Positions 1-9,158 of a stretch of 64,000 bases of DNA are shown here, piece after piece; the first letter of the stretch is position 1; each line of letters starts with the position of its first letter. Source of the DNA: Streptomyces sp. SID13031 (GTDB lineage: Bacteria; Actinomycetota; Actinomycetes; Propionibacteriales; Kribbellaceae); NCBI RefSeq assembly GCF_010548305.1, contig NZ_JAAGLV010000005.1:340348-404347 (forward strand). The letters run 5' to 3'. A program made the translations under genes and the position numbers. The notes below the pieces were generated by a model, which ran no database searches, was not told the origin of the DNA, and worked only from the letters and a program-made list of their open reading frames with translations.

Positions 1-1
1 G

Positions 2-373
2 CAGGCGGAGCTTGACCACTACGAGCAGGCCGGCGACCGGGTGAACGAACAGGTCGTCCAGATGTTCAGCCAAGCACAGCTCGTGGTCGAGGAGATGGTC
101 CAGGACGTCAGCCGGGACGCTCGCGAGCGCATCGGCCAGGCGCGCGCCCACGAACGCCAGATCGTCGCGGAGGCCATGGACACGGCCGGGCAGCAGGTTC
201 GTTCGTACGCACAGACGGCCCAGGCGCAGATGCAGTCGATCGTGAACTCGTTCGCCACCGAGGTCGACCAGCTCGGCTCCACGCCCCTGGCCGAGGAACC
301 AGGTTCGGCGGGTGCCCCTTTGTCCGACCGTCCCAAGGGGTGGCCGAGCGGTTTCGGTATCGGGCCTGCCTGA
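2..373 (+). CDS. C-terminal part of a coiled-coil protein (5' end outside window)
   Basis: The reading frame is open from the window edge to a TGA at 371-373, so only the last 123 residues are visible and the true start lies upstream. An in-frame GTG at 41 exists but the frame continues before it without a stop. The sequence is rich in Gln, Glu, Ala and Arg with heptad-like spacing to about residue 95, which predicts a long coiled coil, then a short Gly/Pro-rich tail. No catalytic motif is visible. DivIVA/Wag31-like or ATP-synthase-b-like helical proteins look similar at this level, so I do not assign a family. The nitric oxide synthase start lies 1 base after the stop, which suggests co-transcription. 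Confidence 0.6.
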   Translation, partial: QAELDHYEQAGDRVNEQVVQMFSQAQLVVEEMVQDVSRDARERIGQARAHERQIVAEAMDTAGQQVRSYAQTAQAQMQSIVNSFATEVDQLGSTPLAEEPGSAGAPLSDRPKGWPSGFGIGPA

Positions 374-374
374 C

Positions 375-1622
375 ATGGGGTCGTGGCGCAGGACCTCCCG
401 GACCGGCCGGCGGGCGTCACCAGGTCCCGGGAGGGTCCGGGCTAGGGTCGACCACCTGGTAGGCGGGCCCGTTGCCGAACGAAGTACCGGAAGTGCCGAC
501 ACGGAGCCGGTTCGGGCCGCGGCCGAGCAGTTCCTCAAACTCTTCCATGCCGAGAACCCCCAGGCCGGGTCGATCGGGCCACGGATCGCCGAGGTGGGAC
601 GCGAGATCGACCGCACCGGGACCTACTGGCACACCACCGACGAGCTGACCTTCGGCGCCCGCGTCGCCTGGCGCAACAACGCACGCTGCATCGGACGGCT
701 GTACTGGCACAGCCTGCAGGTGCGCGATCTGAGGACCGTCTCCGACGCCGGCGACGTCGCCGCGCAGTGCTTCGACCACCTGCGCGTAGCCCACAACGAC
801 GGCAAGATCCGACCGATGATCAGCGTGTTCTCCCCCGAGACGCCGACCAGGCCCGCCCCCAGGATCTGGAACGAGCAACTCATCCGGTACGCCGGGTACG
901 AGCAGCCGGACGGTCGAGTCCTCGGGGACCCCCGCTACCGAACTTTCACCAGCGAACTCATCCAGCGCGGGTGGCGGCCGCCCGAACTCCCGGGAGCCTT
1001 CGATGTGCTCCCGCTCGTCGTGGAGACCGTCGAGGAGGGACCGCGGGTGTTCCAGCTCCCCGGCCAGGCGGTACACGAGGTCCCGCTCGAGCACCCCGAG
1101 CTGGGGTGGTTCGCCGACTTGGGCATGCGGTGGCACGCGGTCCCGGTGATCAGCAACAACCGGCTGGAGATCGGCGGCGTCTCCTACCCCACTGCGCCCT
1201 TCAACGGCTGGTACATGGGCACGGAGATCGGCGCCCGCAACCTGGCCGACAACGACCGGTACGACCTGGTCCCCGAGGTCGCGGAGCGGATGGGCCTCGA
1301 CACCTCGACCGAGTCAACCCTGTGGCGAGACCGGGCCCTGGTCGAGATCAACCGTGCGGTACTGCACTCGTTCCACCTGAACAACGTGAGCATCACCGAC
1401 CACCACACCGAGTCCCGCAGATTCCTCACCCACCTGGAACGAGAAGAACGAGCAGGCCGCCGCTGCCCCACCGACTGGACCTGGATCGTCCCACCGCTGT
1501 CCGGCTCGCAGACCCCGGTCTTCCACCGCCACTACAACACCACCCCCCAACTCCCCAACTTCTTCACCGACACCGAAGCCACCCACCGAGCCCTCCAGGG
1601 CGGTCCGCCCGCATTCCGCTGA
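375..1622 (+). CDS. nos: Bacterial nitric oxide synthase, oxygenase domain
   Basis: Predicted to oxidise L-arginine to citrulline and NO using heme, tetrahydrofolate/tetrahydrobiopterin and electrons from a separate cellular reductase; no reductase domain is fused, as usual for bacterial NOS. The heme-thiolate motif WRNNARCIGR is at residues 99-108 (axial Cys105) and the substrate motif GWYMGTEIG around 278-286 with the arginine-binding Glu284. A conserved C-terminal stretch HRHYNTTPQLPNFF closes the domain. ATG at 375 is chosen; an in-frame ATG at 312 would overlap the upstream gene. That gives 415 residues, longer than the usual roughly 360-390, with a basic N-terminal extension of about 40 residues whose reality is uncertain. 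Cytoplasmic. A permease gene follows after 107 bases. Confidence 0.93.
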   Translation: MGSWRRTSRTGRRASPGPGRVRARVDHLVGGPVAERSTGSADTEPVRAAAEQFLKLFHAENPQAGSIGPRIAEVGREIDRTGTYWHTTDELTFGARVAWRNNARCIGRLYWHSLQVRDLRTVSDAGDVAAQCFDHLRVAHNDGKIRPMISVFSPETPTRPAPRIWNEQLIRYAGYEQPDGRVLGDPRYRTFTSELIQRGWRPPELPGAFDVLPLVVETVEEGPRVFQLPGQAVHEVPLEHPELGWFADLGMRWHAVPVISNNRLEIGGVSYPTAPFNGWYMGTEIGARNLADNDRYDLVPEVAERMGLDTSTESTLWRDRALVEINRAVLHSFHLNNVSITDHHTESRRFLTHLEREERAGRRCPTDWTWIVPPLSGSQTPVFHRHYNTTPQLPNFFTDTEATHRALQGGPPAFR

Positions 1623-1729
1623 AACAGTGCGGTGCGCCCTTGTCAGAACGGTGTTTGTCTTGCTGATCCTTGCGTGAGTAGTCCGTGAGGGTTACGGACT
1701 GAGGCAGGCTCAGGGCTGAGAGTGGATGC

Positions 1730-3562
1730 GTGACGGACGCTGAGGACGACAGGCATCGGCTCGGTGTGCTGGGCGGCCTCGCGGCCCTCTCGCTGGACGC
1801 GATGGCGTCTGTGGCCTACGGGCCCGAGGCGATCGTGCTCGTGCTCGCACTCGGCGGCGGGGCTGCGATCGGTCTGACTCTGCCGGTCACGATCGCCATC
1901 GCAGTGCTGCTGCTCGTCCTGGTGCTGTCCTACCGGCAGGTGATCGCCGCCTTCCCCGAGGGCGGCGGCGCGTACGGCGTGGCGAAGAAGTACCTCGGCC
2001 GCCGGGCAAGCCTGGTCGCCGGCGCGTCGCTGGTGATCGACTACGTCCTGAACGTCGCCGTCTCCGTGGCCGCCGGGGTGGCCGCACTGACCTCGGCCGT
2101 TCCCGCCCTGTACGGCTACCGGGTCTGGCTGGCGCTCGGCGTACTGGCACTTGTCACTGCGGTGAACCTGCGTGGGGTCGCCAACAGCGCGCGGATGTTC
2201 ATCGTTCCCACCGCGGTCTTCGTGGCCGCCATCCTGACCGTGATCCTGGCCGGTCTGTTCCGCGAGGGCCCGGCGGCGGTCGCCACCGGAAGCGCGGAGC
2301 AGGCCGGTCAGGTTCATACCATCGGACTTTTGCTGTTGCTGAAGGCCTTCGCCAACGGCTGCGCGGCCCTCACCGGTGTCGAGGCGATCGCCAACGCGGT
2401 CCCGTCGTTCCGCAAGCCCCGGGTCGTCCGGGCCCAACGCGCCGAACTGACACTCGGCGTCCTGCTCGCGGTGATGCTGATCGGACTGGCCGTCCTGATC
2501 AAGCGTTTCGAGATCAAGCCGGTCGAAGGCGTCACCGTCCTCTCCCAGCTCGCCGACGCCTCACTCGGCCATGGCGTCGGCTACTTCATCGTGCAGTTCT
2601 CCACCGTGATCCTGCTGGCGCTGGCGGCGAACACCTCGTACGGCGGCCTGCCGGTCCTGGCCCAGTTGCTGGCGAAAGACCACTTCCTCCCGCACGTGTT
2701 CACGCTTCGCGCCCAGCGTCGCGTCTACCGCTACGGCATCGGCTTCCTGACCGTGGTCTCGGCGATCCTGCTGATCGCGGCCCGCGGCGACATGAACACT
2801 CTGGTACCGCTGTTCGCGATCGGGGTTTTTGTCGGCTTCACCCTGTCCCAGGCCGGCATGGTCCGGCACTGGTGGAGCAAACGCCCCGACGGCTGGCAGC
2901 TCAAGCTTGCCTTGAATGGCTTCGGAGCCCTGCTCACCGCTGTGGCCGCCGTCGTCGTGACAGCAACCAAGTTCACCTCGGGCGCCTGGCTGATCGTGGT
3001 CGCCCTGCCACTCCTCGTCCTGCTGATGGAAGCGGTGAACCGCAGCTACCGCCGGATCGGCCAACGCCTCGAACTGGGCCGGATCCCGGACAAACCCAGC
3101 ACTCGGCGGTCGCGCATCGTCGTACCGGTACACGCCGTCAGCAAGCTCACCCGCGAAGCCCTGTCCGTCGCCAAGGGCCTCGGCCACGATGTCGTCGCGG
3201 TGCACGCAGTGAACACCAGCGACCCGGACGACGTCGCCGCCTTCGTACGACTCCTCGACGACTGGGACAAGTGGCACCCGGGAGTCCCACTGATCGCCCT
3301 GTACGACGAAGGCCGGCGGATCACCACCCCGATCATCACCTACATCCGGCACCTCGAGATCGATACCGTGTTCGTGGTGATCCCCGAGATCGAGCCGGAA
3401 CATCTCTGGCAGCGGCTCCTGCAGAACAACCGCGGCGCCCTACTGGCGCACGCGCTGCGCAGGGACACCGACGCCGTCGTCTGCCGGCTCCGCTTCCGGA
3501 TCCTGGACAACGACCCGAAGGCCGAAACCCCACCAACCCTGGTCTCCATCAGCCGAAGCTGA
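1730..3562 (+). CDS. KimA-like APC-superfamily permease (probable potassium importer)
   Basis: 610-residue integral membrane protein with about 12 hydrophobic helices in residues 10-435, followed by a roughly 170-residue soluble C-terminal domain. The N-terminal segment (LSLDAMASVAYGPEA, residues about 20-34) resembles the signature region of KimA/YdaO proteins, which import K+ by proton symport in Bacillus; the length is also close to KimA (607). The C-terminal part, starting near RRSRIVVPVHAVSKLTREAL, looks like the universal-stress-like domain of that family. Start is GTG at 1730; the nearby ATG at 1726 runs into a stop. Amino-acid transport is the alternative role for an APC fold. Confidence 0.8.
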   Translation: MTDAEDDRHRLGVLGGLAALSLDAMASVAYGPEAIVLVLALGGGAAIGLTLPVTIAIAVLLLVLVLSYRQVIAAFPEGGGAYGVAKKYLGRRASLVAGASLVIDYVLNVAVSVAAGVAALTSAVPALYGYRVWLALGVLALVTAVNLRGVANSARMFIVPTAVFVAAILTVILAGLFREGPAAVATGSAEQAGQVHTIGLLLLLKAFANGCAALTGVEAIANAVPSFRKPRVVRAQRAELTLGVLLAVMLIGLAVLIKRFEIKPVEGVTVLSQLADASLGHGVGYFIVQFSTVILLALAANTSYGGLPVLAQLLAKDHFLPHVFTLRAQRRVYRYGIGFLTVVSAILLIAARGDMNTLVPLFAIGVFVGFTLSQAGMVRHWWSKRPDGWQLKLALNGFGALLTAVAAVVVTATKFTSGAWLIVVALPLLVLLMEAVNRSYRRIGQRLELGRIPDKPSTRRSRIVVPVHAVSKLTREALSVAKGLGHDVVAVHAVNTSDPDDVAAFVRLLDDWDKWHPGVPLIALYDEGRRITTPIITYIRHLEIDTVFVVIPEIEPEHLWQRLLQNNRGALLAHALRRDTDAVVCRLRFRILDNDPKAETPPTLVSISRS

Positions 3563-3645
3563 CCCGGGCGAGCCTGGCCCGTACCGCGGTCGCTGACCGC
3601 CAGATCTCGCGGTCCTATCACCAATCCCCACGAGGAATGAGTTCC

Positions 3646-4431
3646 ATGCCCTCGCCACAACTGTTGCGTGAGCTTGTCGGCGCGGCTGACAGCGTCGAAC
3701 TGAAGTTCTGTCTGGCCGACGATCAGATCCGGCGGGCATCGACCGCTCTGCGGATCGATCTGCGCAGCGCACGACCGCGGCGGATCTTCTACCTGGACAC
3801 GCCCGATCTGGCCCTCAGCCGGGCCGGACTGATAGTTCGAGTCCGACGGATCCACCGCTTCAAGGACGACGCGGTCATCAAACTGCGACCTGCCGCTCCT
3901 CGCCAGCTCGATGCCGACCTGCGGCGTCAGAAGGGCTTCAAGGTCGACGTGGATGTGATGCCTGACCGATTCGTCTGCTCGGCTTCGTTGAAGAGCCGAC
4001 CCACCGCCGGCGCGATCGCGCAGGCCATTGCCGGACGTCTCCCCTGGAGCGACCTCTTCACCGCCGAACAGCGTCAGTTCTTCAGTACGCACGCACCGGC
4101 CGGACTCGCCCTCGACGACCTGACGGTTCTAGGCCCAGTTCTGGCGCTGAAGGAACGGCACAATATGCCGGGCCTGCCCTATCCGCTGACCGTGGACCTG
4201 TGGACGTACCCCACCGGTAGTCGCCTCCTCGAGATCTCGACCCGGGTGCCGCCACACGCGGCATTCGCCGCGATGGCCGACTGGCGGGACTTCCTCGAAA
4301 GGCACCGCCTTCTCCCAGGCGGCAGCGAGGTGACCAAGACCCTGGCCACACTGCAAGCCTTCTCCAAGTCACCTGCCCGGGCCGTCCCACGGAGCAGCTA
4401 CGTTTCTTTGCGGCCTGCGACTGGACACTGA
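3646..4431 (+). CDS. CYTH domain protein
   Basis: 261 residues. Near the N-terminus it carries VELKFCLAD, matching the ExExK-like strand that defines CYTH (CyaB/thiamine-triphosphatase) domains, followed by [20 protein letters not shown] and AVIKLRP, the paired basic strands lining the tunnel that binds triphosphorylated substrates and divalent metal. Known members hydrolyse ThTP or polyphosphate or cyclise ATP; which applies here cannot be read from sequence. The first acidic residue of the canonical ExExK is not clear, so activity is uncertain. ATG 3646 is preferred over ATG 3637 because GAGGA at 3632-3636 is correctly spaced only for the former. It lies between a KimA-like permease and ctaD on the same strand. 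Confidence 0.68.
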   Translation: MPSPQLLRELVGAADSVELKFCLADDQIRRASTALRIDLRSARPRRIFYLDTPDLALSRAGLIVRVRRIHRFKDDAVIKLRPAAPRQLDADLRRQKGFKVDVDVMPDRFVCSASLKSRPTAGAIAQAIAGRLPWSDLFTAEQRQFFSTHAPAGLALDDLTVLGPVLALKERHNMPGLPYPLTVDLWTYPTGSRLLEISTRVPPHAAFAAMADWRDFLERHRLLPGGSEVTKTLATLQAFSKSPARAVPRSSYVSLRPATGH

Positions 4432-4466
4432 GCGTCCTGAGAGGGATCGTGCAAGGGGAGACGCAG

Positions 4467-6227
4467 ATGGCTGACTTAGCGGAGCGAATCAGTGCTGGGA
4501 CGGCTGTTACTGCGCTCCCGCGCCGGAGAAGCCTGGGCAGTGCGGTTGGCAAGTGGGTGACCACCACCGATCACAAGCTGATCGGACATCTCTACCTGAT
4601 CACCTCGTTCGTCTTCTTCCTGATCGGCGGCGTGATGGCGCTGCTGATCCGCGCGGAACTCGCCGAGCCGGGTCTGCAGATCGTGAACGAAGAGGTCTAC
4701 AACCAGCTCTTCACCATGCACGGCACGATCATGCTGCTGCTGTTCGCGACGCCGCTGTTCATCGGCTTCGCCAACGTGATCATGCCGGTCCAGATCGGCG
4801 CCCCCGACGTCGCCTTCCCACGGCTCAACATGTTCAGCTACTGGCTGTTCCTGTTCGGCGGCCTGATCACCCTCTCCGGGTTCCTGGCGCCTGGTGGGGC
4901 CGCGGATTTCGGCTGGACCGGCTACGCACCGCTGTCCGGCGGGACGCGCTCACCGGGCATCGGCGCAGACCTGTGGATCATGGGACTGTGGATGGCCGGC
5001 CTGGGCACCATCTTGGGCGCGGTCAACTTCGTCACCACGATCATCACCCTGCGGGCACCCGGGATGACGATGTTCCGGATGCCGATCTTCACCTGGAACA
5101 TCCTGGTGACGTCGATCCTGGTCCTGATCGCCTTCCCGATCCTCGCCGCCACGCTGCTGATGCTCGAGGCCGATCGAGCCTTGGGGGCTCACGTCTTCGA
5201 CGCGGCCAACGGCGGGCCACTGCTGTGGCAACACCTGTTCTGGTTCTTCGGCCATCCCGAGGTGTACATCATCGCGCTGCCGTTCTTCGGCATCATCACC
5301 GAGATCCTGCCGGTCTTCAGCCGCAAGCCCATCTTCGGGTACGTCGGCCTGGTGGCGGCCACCCTCTCCATCGGGGCCCTGTCGATCGCGGTCTGGGCCC
5401 ACCACATGTTCGTCACCGGCGCCGTGAACCTACCGTTCTTCTCCTTCATGACGTTCCTGATCGCGGTGCCGACGGGCGTGAAGTTCTTCAACTGGATCGG
5501 CACCATGTGGGGCGGCTCGATCTCGTTCGACACCCCGATGCTGTGGTCGGTCGGCTTCCTGGTGACCTTCCTGTTCGGTGGCCTGACCGGGGTGCTCCTG
5601 GCGTCGCCCGGGGTGGACTACCAGCTGTCCGACTCGTACTTCGTGGTCGCGCACTTCCACTACGTCGTCTTCGGCACCGTGGTGTTCGCGATGTTCGCGG
5701 GCTTCTACTTCTGGTGGCCCAAGATGACCGGCCGAATGCTCGACGAGAAGCTCGGCAAACTGCACTTCTGGCTGCTGTTCATCGGCTTCCACACGACGTT
5801 CCTGGTGCAGCACTGGCTGGGCGTCGAGGGGATGCCGCGCCGCTACGCGACGTACGGGGCGAACGACGGCTTCACCACCCTCAACCAGGTATCGACGGTC
5901 GGCGCGATGCTGCTGGGCGTCTCGATGCTGCCGTTCTTCTACAACGTCTACAAGTCCCGCAAGGCGCCGCTGGTCGGCGTCGACGACCCGTGGGGCTGGG
6001 GCCGCTCGCTGGAGTGGGCGACCAGTTCCCCGCCGCCGCGGCACAACTTCGAGAAGCTCCCGCGGATCAGGTCGGAGAGCCCGGCCTTCGACCTGCATCA
6101 TCCCGAGATCGCACTGATGGAGTACCCGGACAGCGGCGCTCCTCAGGACAACCTGCTGGACGCCGGCGAGGACCAGGGCCGGGTCGAGAACCTCGAACGC
6201 AACGCCGGGACCGATAAGGGCACCTGA
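4467..6227 (+). CDS. ctaD: Cytochrome c oxidase subunit I (aa3 type)
   Basis: Catalytic subunit of heme-copper terminal oxidase: reduces O2 to water and pumps protons in the cytoplasmic membrane. About 12 transmembrane helices are visible. Heme and copper ligands are present: His in FTMHGTIM (helix II), HPEVYI with the cross-linked Tyr (helix VI), WAHHMFVTG (CuB His pair, helix VII) and AHFHYVVFG (heme a and a3 ligands, helix X). Start ATG 4467 has GGGGAG 7 bases upstream; an in-frame GTG at 4449 lacks such a site. Subunits II and III (ctaC, ctaE) are not adjacent, so this is an orphan ctaD, either the main copy unlinked from its partners or an accessory paralog. It is followed after 13 bases by a small membrane protein gene. 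Confidence 0.96.
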   Translation: MADLAERISAGTAVTALPRRRSLGSAVGKWVTTTDHKLIGHLYLITSFVFFLIGGVMALLIRAELAEPGLQIVNEEVYNQLFTMHGTIMLLLFATPLFIGFANVIMPVQIGAPDVAFPRLNMFSYWLFLFGGLITLSGFLAPGGAADFGWTGYAPLSGGTRSPGIGADLWIMGLWMAGLGTILGAVNFVTTIITLRAPGMTMFRMPIFTWNILVTSILVLIAFPILAATLLMLEADRALGAHVFDAANGGPLLWQHLFWFFGHPEVYIIALPFFGIITEILPVFSRKPIFGYVGLVAATLSIGALSIAVWAHHMFVTGAVNLPFFSFMTFLIAVPTGVKFFNWIGTMWGGSISFDTPMLWSVGFLVTFLFGGLTGVLLASPGVDYQLSDSYFVVAHFHYVVFGTVVFAMFAGFYFWWPKMTGRMLDEKLGKLHFWLLFIGFHTTFLVQHWLGVEGMPRRYATYGANDGFTTLNQVSTVGAMLLGVSMLPFFYNVYKSRKAPLVGVDDPWGWGRSLEWATSSPPPRHNFEKLPRIRSESPAFDLHHPEIALMEYPDSGAPQDNLLDAGEDQGRVENLERNAGTDKGT

Positions 6228-6240
6228 GGGTGGCGACACG

Positions 6241-6840
6241 ATGGCCTACAGCTTCGCCTGGCGCGCAGTCTGCGGTGTGATCGGCGGTCTAGGGATCGCC
6301 CTGGGACTGATCGTCCTACCACTCGACCTGTTGATCCCGTTCGTCCTGCTGACCATCGTCGTTGGCCTGACCGCGGCTGTCGGTCACACGACGAATACCA
6401 CCGGCGACCAGCAAGAACGGCGAACCCGCGGGCAGGCAGGCCTTCTCGCCGCGCTGCCCTTCTTGGGCCTCTTGGCTCTCGCGGGCCTCGCTTTAGCCCT
6501 CGGCACCGTAGTACTGCTGCTGGTCCTGACCCTGGTTATCACCTCACCGCCTGCCGTCCGCTGGTACGGCGACTCCCACAGGGGGGAACTTGATGAGTCG
6601 GTGACCAGCACAGCCCAGCTCTGCCGGCAATGGCATGACACCTTCGAGGACCTCCACCAGGCGACCACGCCGGCAGCCCGCCTCCGCATCGTGACAGCCC
6701 GCCAACGCTGCCTCGACGAGCTGGAACGCCGCGACCCCGACGGCCTGAACGCCTGGCTCAGCTCCACCGCCAGCGCCGCCGGCGACCCCAGCCGCTTCCT
6801 CAGAATGCATCAATCAGAGGCCCCACCCACCGACAGCTGA
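6241..6840 (+). CDS. Unknown membrane protein downstream of ctaD
   Basis: 199 residues, not recognised. Two hydrophobic blocks (about residues 8-45 and 65-103) predict three or four membrane helices, followed by a soluble C-terminal helical region of about 90 residues rich in Arg, Ala and Glu. The ATG lies 13 bases after the ctaD stop, so it is probably in one transcript with the oxidase gene; a role tied to the oxidase is inference from position only. Its last 31 bases overlap the 3' end of the convergent zur gene. Confidence 0.7.
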   Translation: MAYSFAWRAVCGVIGGLGIALGLIVLPLDLLIPFVLLTIVVGLTAAVGHTTNTTGDQQERRTRGQAGLLAALPFLGLLALAGLALALGTVVLLLVLTLVITSPPAVRWYGDSHRGELDESVTSTAQLCRQWHDTFEDLHQATTPAARLRIVTARQRCLDELERRDPDGLNAWLSSTASAAGDPSRFLRMHQSEAPPTDS

Positions 6841-7394
6841 CCGTTCCTGCCCGAGGATTCCGGACAGCTCTGGCGATCGGTTTGGTCGTGTGGCGGCTGG
6901 CGACACGGGGGGTCGCCTTTGCTGACGGTGGACAGGCACGCTGTGCAGACACCCGCGAGTTCGAGCGTGTGCTCAATCTCGACGAACCCCGTGTCGATCG
7001 CGAGACGCTCGGCCCAGCGCTCGACCACCTCGGTGTCGACCGGCTGGCTGAGACCACAGCAGCGGCAGATCAGGTAGTGCCGGTGACCGGCAGCCGGCCG
7101 CAACCGGTAGTACCGTCCGCCCGCCTCGTCCCGGACGACGTCGACCAACTCAACCCGTTCAAGATCGTGCAGGGCTCGGTACACCGTGGTCAGGCCGATC
7201 GAGACGCCGGCCGAGGCCAGCAAAGCGTGCAACTCACCCGCGCTGACGAAGTCCTGGCAGCGCCCCAAGCCATCGAGCACGGCGGTGCGCTGACGCGTGC
7301 GGCGCAGCCCGATGTCGGCGGCGCTCAGCGGCTCGATGCCCTCCGATCTCGTCTCACCCACCACATCTCCCACGTCGATCACGTCCACGGACAC
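6810..7394 (-). CDS. zur: Fur-family zinc regulator Zur
   Basis: 194-residue Fur-superfamily repressor. The N-terminal winged helix spans about residues 28-90 (LRRTRQRTAVLDGL ... GLTTVYRALHDLE). The dimerisation/metal domain has the HRHYLICRCCG site and a second CTAC pair, together the structural Zn(Cys)4 cluster of Fur proteins, and His/Glu residues in EIEHTLE for the regulatory site. Being last gene of the znuACB operon makes Zur far likelier than Fur or PerR. GTG at 7394 is the start used; in-frame GTGs follow closely and the exact start is open. The C-terminus runs about 40 residues past the usual end (ACL) with polar low-conservation sequence, overlapping the convergent gene: possibly a lost stop codon. 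Confidence 0.9.
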   Translation of the reverse strand: MSVDVIDVGDVVGETRSEGIEPLSAADIGLRRTRQRTAVLDGLGRCQDFVSAGELHALLASAGVSIGLTTVYRALHDLERVELVDVVRDEAGGRYYRLRPAAGHRHYLICRCCGLSQPVDTEVVERWAERLAIDTGFVEIEHTLELAGVCTACLSTVSKGDPPCRQPPHDQTDRQSCPESSGRNGQLSVGGASD

Positions 7395-7424
7395 TGACCA
7401 CCGCGAGCCGCGGCAACCAGTCGG

Positions 7425-8309
7425 CTACGAGGCGGCGACCAGTACGTTCCTGCGCTGTATCGGTCGGCGTGCCGTGATGATTCGGCAGATCAGGTAGATG
7501 GCGAACGAAATGCTGGTGATGTAGGGGCTGATCGGGACCGAACTGCCGGCAGCCAGCAGGACGCCGCCGACCGACGCCGTGAGGGCGAAGATGATGCTCA
7601 GCAGCGGCACGCCCACCGGTGAGGCGGAGACTCGGAGCGCCGCTGCCGCGGGTGTGACCAAGAGCGAGAGCACCAGGAGCGCCCCGACAATCTGCACCGA
7701 GACGGCGACCGCGAGGCCGAGCAGGATCATGAAGACGATCGACATCACGCCCACCGGGACGCCGCGGGCAGCGGCCACATCGGTGTCGGTGCTGGCGAAC
7801 AGCAGAGGCCTCCAGACCAGCACCAGGCCGACGGCCACCAGGGTGGAAATGATGATCAAGGACTTGATCTGCGGATCGTCGATCGCCACGATCTGACCGG
7901 TGAGCAGGCCGAACTTGTTGGCCGCCCGGCCGTGGTAGAGGCCAAGACACAGGATGCCGAGACCGAGCCCGAAGGGCATCAGCACCGCGGTCACAGAGTT
8001 CCGGTCCCTCGCCCGGGTGCCGAGTGCGCCGATCAGCAGGGCGGCGATCAGGGAGCCGATCAGCGAGCCGGTGACCACGCTGGTACCGAGCAGCAAGCTG
8101 ACCGCCGCGCCGGCGAAGGACAGCTCGCTGACGCCGTGCACCGCGAAGGCCATGTCCCGCATCATCACGAACACGCCGATCATGCCTCCCATGACGCCGA
8201 GCACGACGCAGGCGATGATCGAGTTCTTCAACAGGGGCAGTAGTTGCGAGTAGTCGGAGAAGTTGAAGATCTCCGACCAGATCGTGCCGAAAGTTTCCAG
8301 GCTGATCAT
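7425..8309 (-). CDS. znuB: Zinc ABC transporter permease
   Basis: 294-residue membrane protein of the ABC-3 (ZnuB/MntB/AztB) permease family with about 8-9 hydrophobic helices. FAVHGVSELSFAGAAVSLLLG (about residues 55-75) matches the conserved family region. It forms the transmembrane channel for the metal delivered by the lipoprotein encoded at 9159-10106, powered by the ATPase encoded upstream. Start ATG 8309 overlaps the stop of the ATPase gene (ATGA), indicating translational coupling; zur follows 30 bases downstream. Zinc rather than manganese is inferred from the linked zur and operator. Confidence 0.93.
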   Translation of the reverse strand: MISLETFGTIWSEIFNFSDYSQLLPLLKNSIIACVVLGVMGGMIGVFVMMRDMAFAVHGVSELSFAGAAVSLLLGTSVVTGSLIGSLIAALLIGALGTRARDRNSVTAVLMPFGLGLGILCLGLYHGRAANKFGLLTGQIVAIDDPQIKSLIIISTLVAVGLVLVWRPLLFASTDTDVAAARGVPVGVMSIVFMILLGLAVAVSVQIVGALLVLSLLVTPAAAALRVSASPVGVPLLSIIFALTASVGGVLLAAGSSVPISPYITSISFAIYLICRIITARRPIQRRNVLVAAS

Positions 8310-9154
8310 CGCAACACCTGCTCCCCGGCCACGGCCGCGGCGGCATCGCCTGGATGGTGATACGGGTCGAGATCAGGAACGCCGACCACCAGGATCCGTC
8401 CGTTGTGCCGGATCACCTCGACGGGCGCATCGAACAGATCGCTCAGCACCTGAGTGGTCAGCACCTCGTCCGGCGTTCCGATCCGGAAGCGGTGGTTGGC
8501 GATGTAGAGCACCCGATCGACCTTGTCCAGGATCGGATTGATGTCGTGGGTGACGAAGAGTACGCCGAGGTTGAGCCGCCGGCGCGCATCGTCGACCAGA
8601 TCGCTGACCAGGCGCTGGTGCGGCAGGTCCAAAGACAACAACGGTTCATCGCAGAGCAGCAGCCGCGGCTCGGCCGCCAGCGCCTGGGCGATCCGCAGCC
8701 GCTGCTGTTCCCCGCCGGACAGCGAGGACAGCCGGGCGGTCGCGTACGCCTCGGCTCCGACCGACGACAGCAGTTGGTTCACCCGCTCACGGCGACGATG
8801 CGAGGGAAACGGGATGCCCCACCGGTGTCCGTCGACGCCGAGCGCAACCAGGTCGCGGCCGCGGAGCGGTAGCCCGTCCTCGGACAGCCGCTGTTGCGGG
8901 ATGTAACCGATGCGCCGGTCACCGCGGCGCACCGGCGAGCCCAGGAACTTCGCGGTTCCGGACCGCAGCCGCAACTGGCCGAGGACAACCTTCAACAGGC
9001 TCGACTTACCAGACCCGTTGGCACCCAGTACGGCGATCAACTCTCCGCCATGGACCGCCAGATCGAGATCCTCCCAGAGGGTCCGGGATCCGAAGCCGAG
9101 GGCGGCTCGATCCAGGGTCAGGAGGAGTTGGTCAGCACCGTTCTGAGAACTCAT
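8306..9154 (-). CDS. znuC: Zinc ABC transporter ATP-binding protein
   Basis: 282-residue cytoplasmic ATPase. Walker A GANGSGKSS is at about residues 42-50, the Q-loop near GYIPQQR, the signature LSGGEQQR near 145-152, Walker B LLLCDEP near 163-169 and the switch His in VTHD near 200. A C-terminal extension of about 60 residues follows the ABC core. It sits between the substrate-binding lipoprotein (4 bases upstream) and the permease (4-base overlap), the standard znuACB arrangement, and is expected to be repressed by Zur when zinc is ample. Confidence 0.94.
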   Translation of the reverse strand: MSSQNGADQLLLTLDRAALGFGSRTLWEDLDLAVHGGELIAVLGANGSGKSSLLKVVLGQLRLRSGTAKFLGSPVRRGDRRIGYIPQQRLSEDGLPLRGRDLVALGVDGHRWGIPFPSHRRRERVNQLLSSVGAEAYATARLSSLSGGEQQRLRIAQALAAEPRLLLCDEPLLSLDLPHQRLVSDLVDDARRRLNLGVLFVTHDINPILDKVDRVLYIANHRFRIGTPDEVLTTQVLSDLFDAPVEVIRHNGRILVVGVPDLDPYHHPGDAAAAVAGEQVLR

Positions 9155-9158
9155 GGGG

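Noticed and set aside
312..374. Upstream ATG start for the NO synthase
   Set aside because: It would overlap the preceding coding frame by 62 bases; ATG 375 directly after that stop is simpler, and neither adds conserved sequence.
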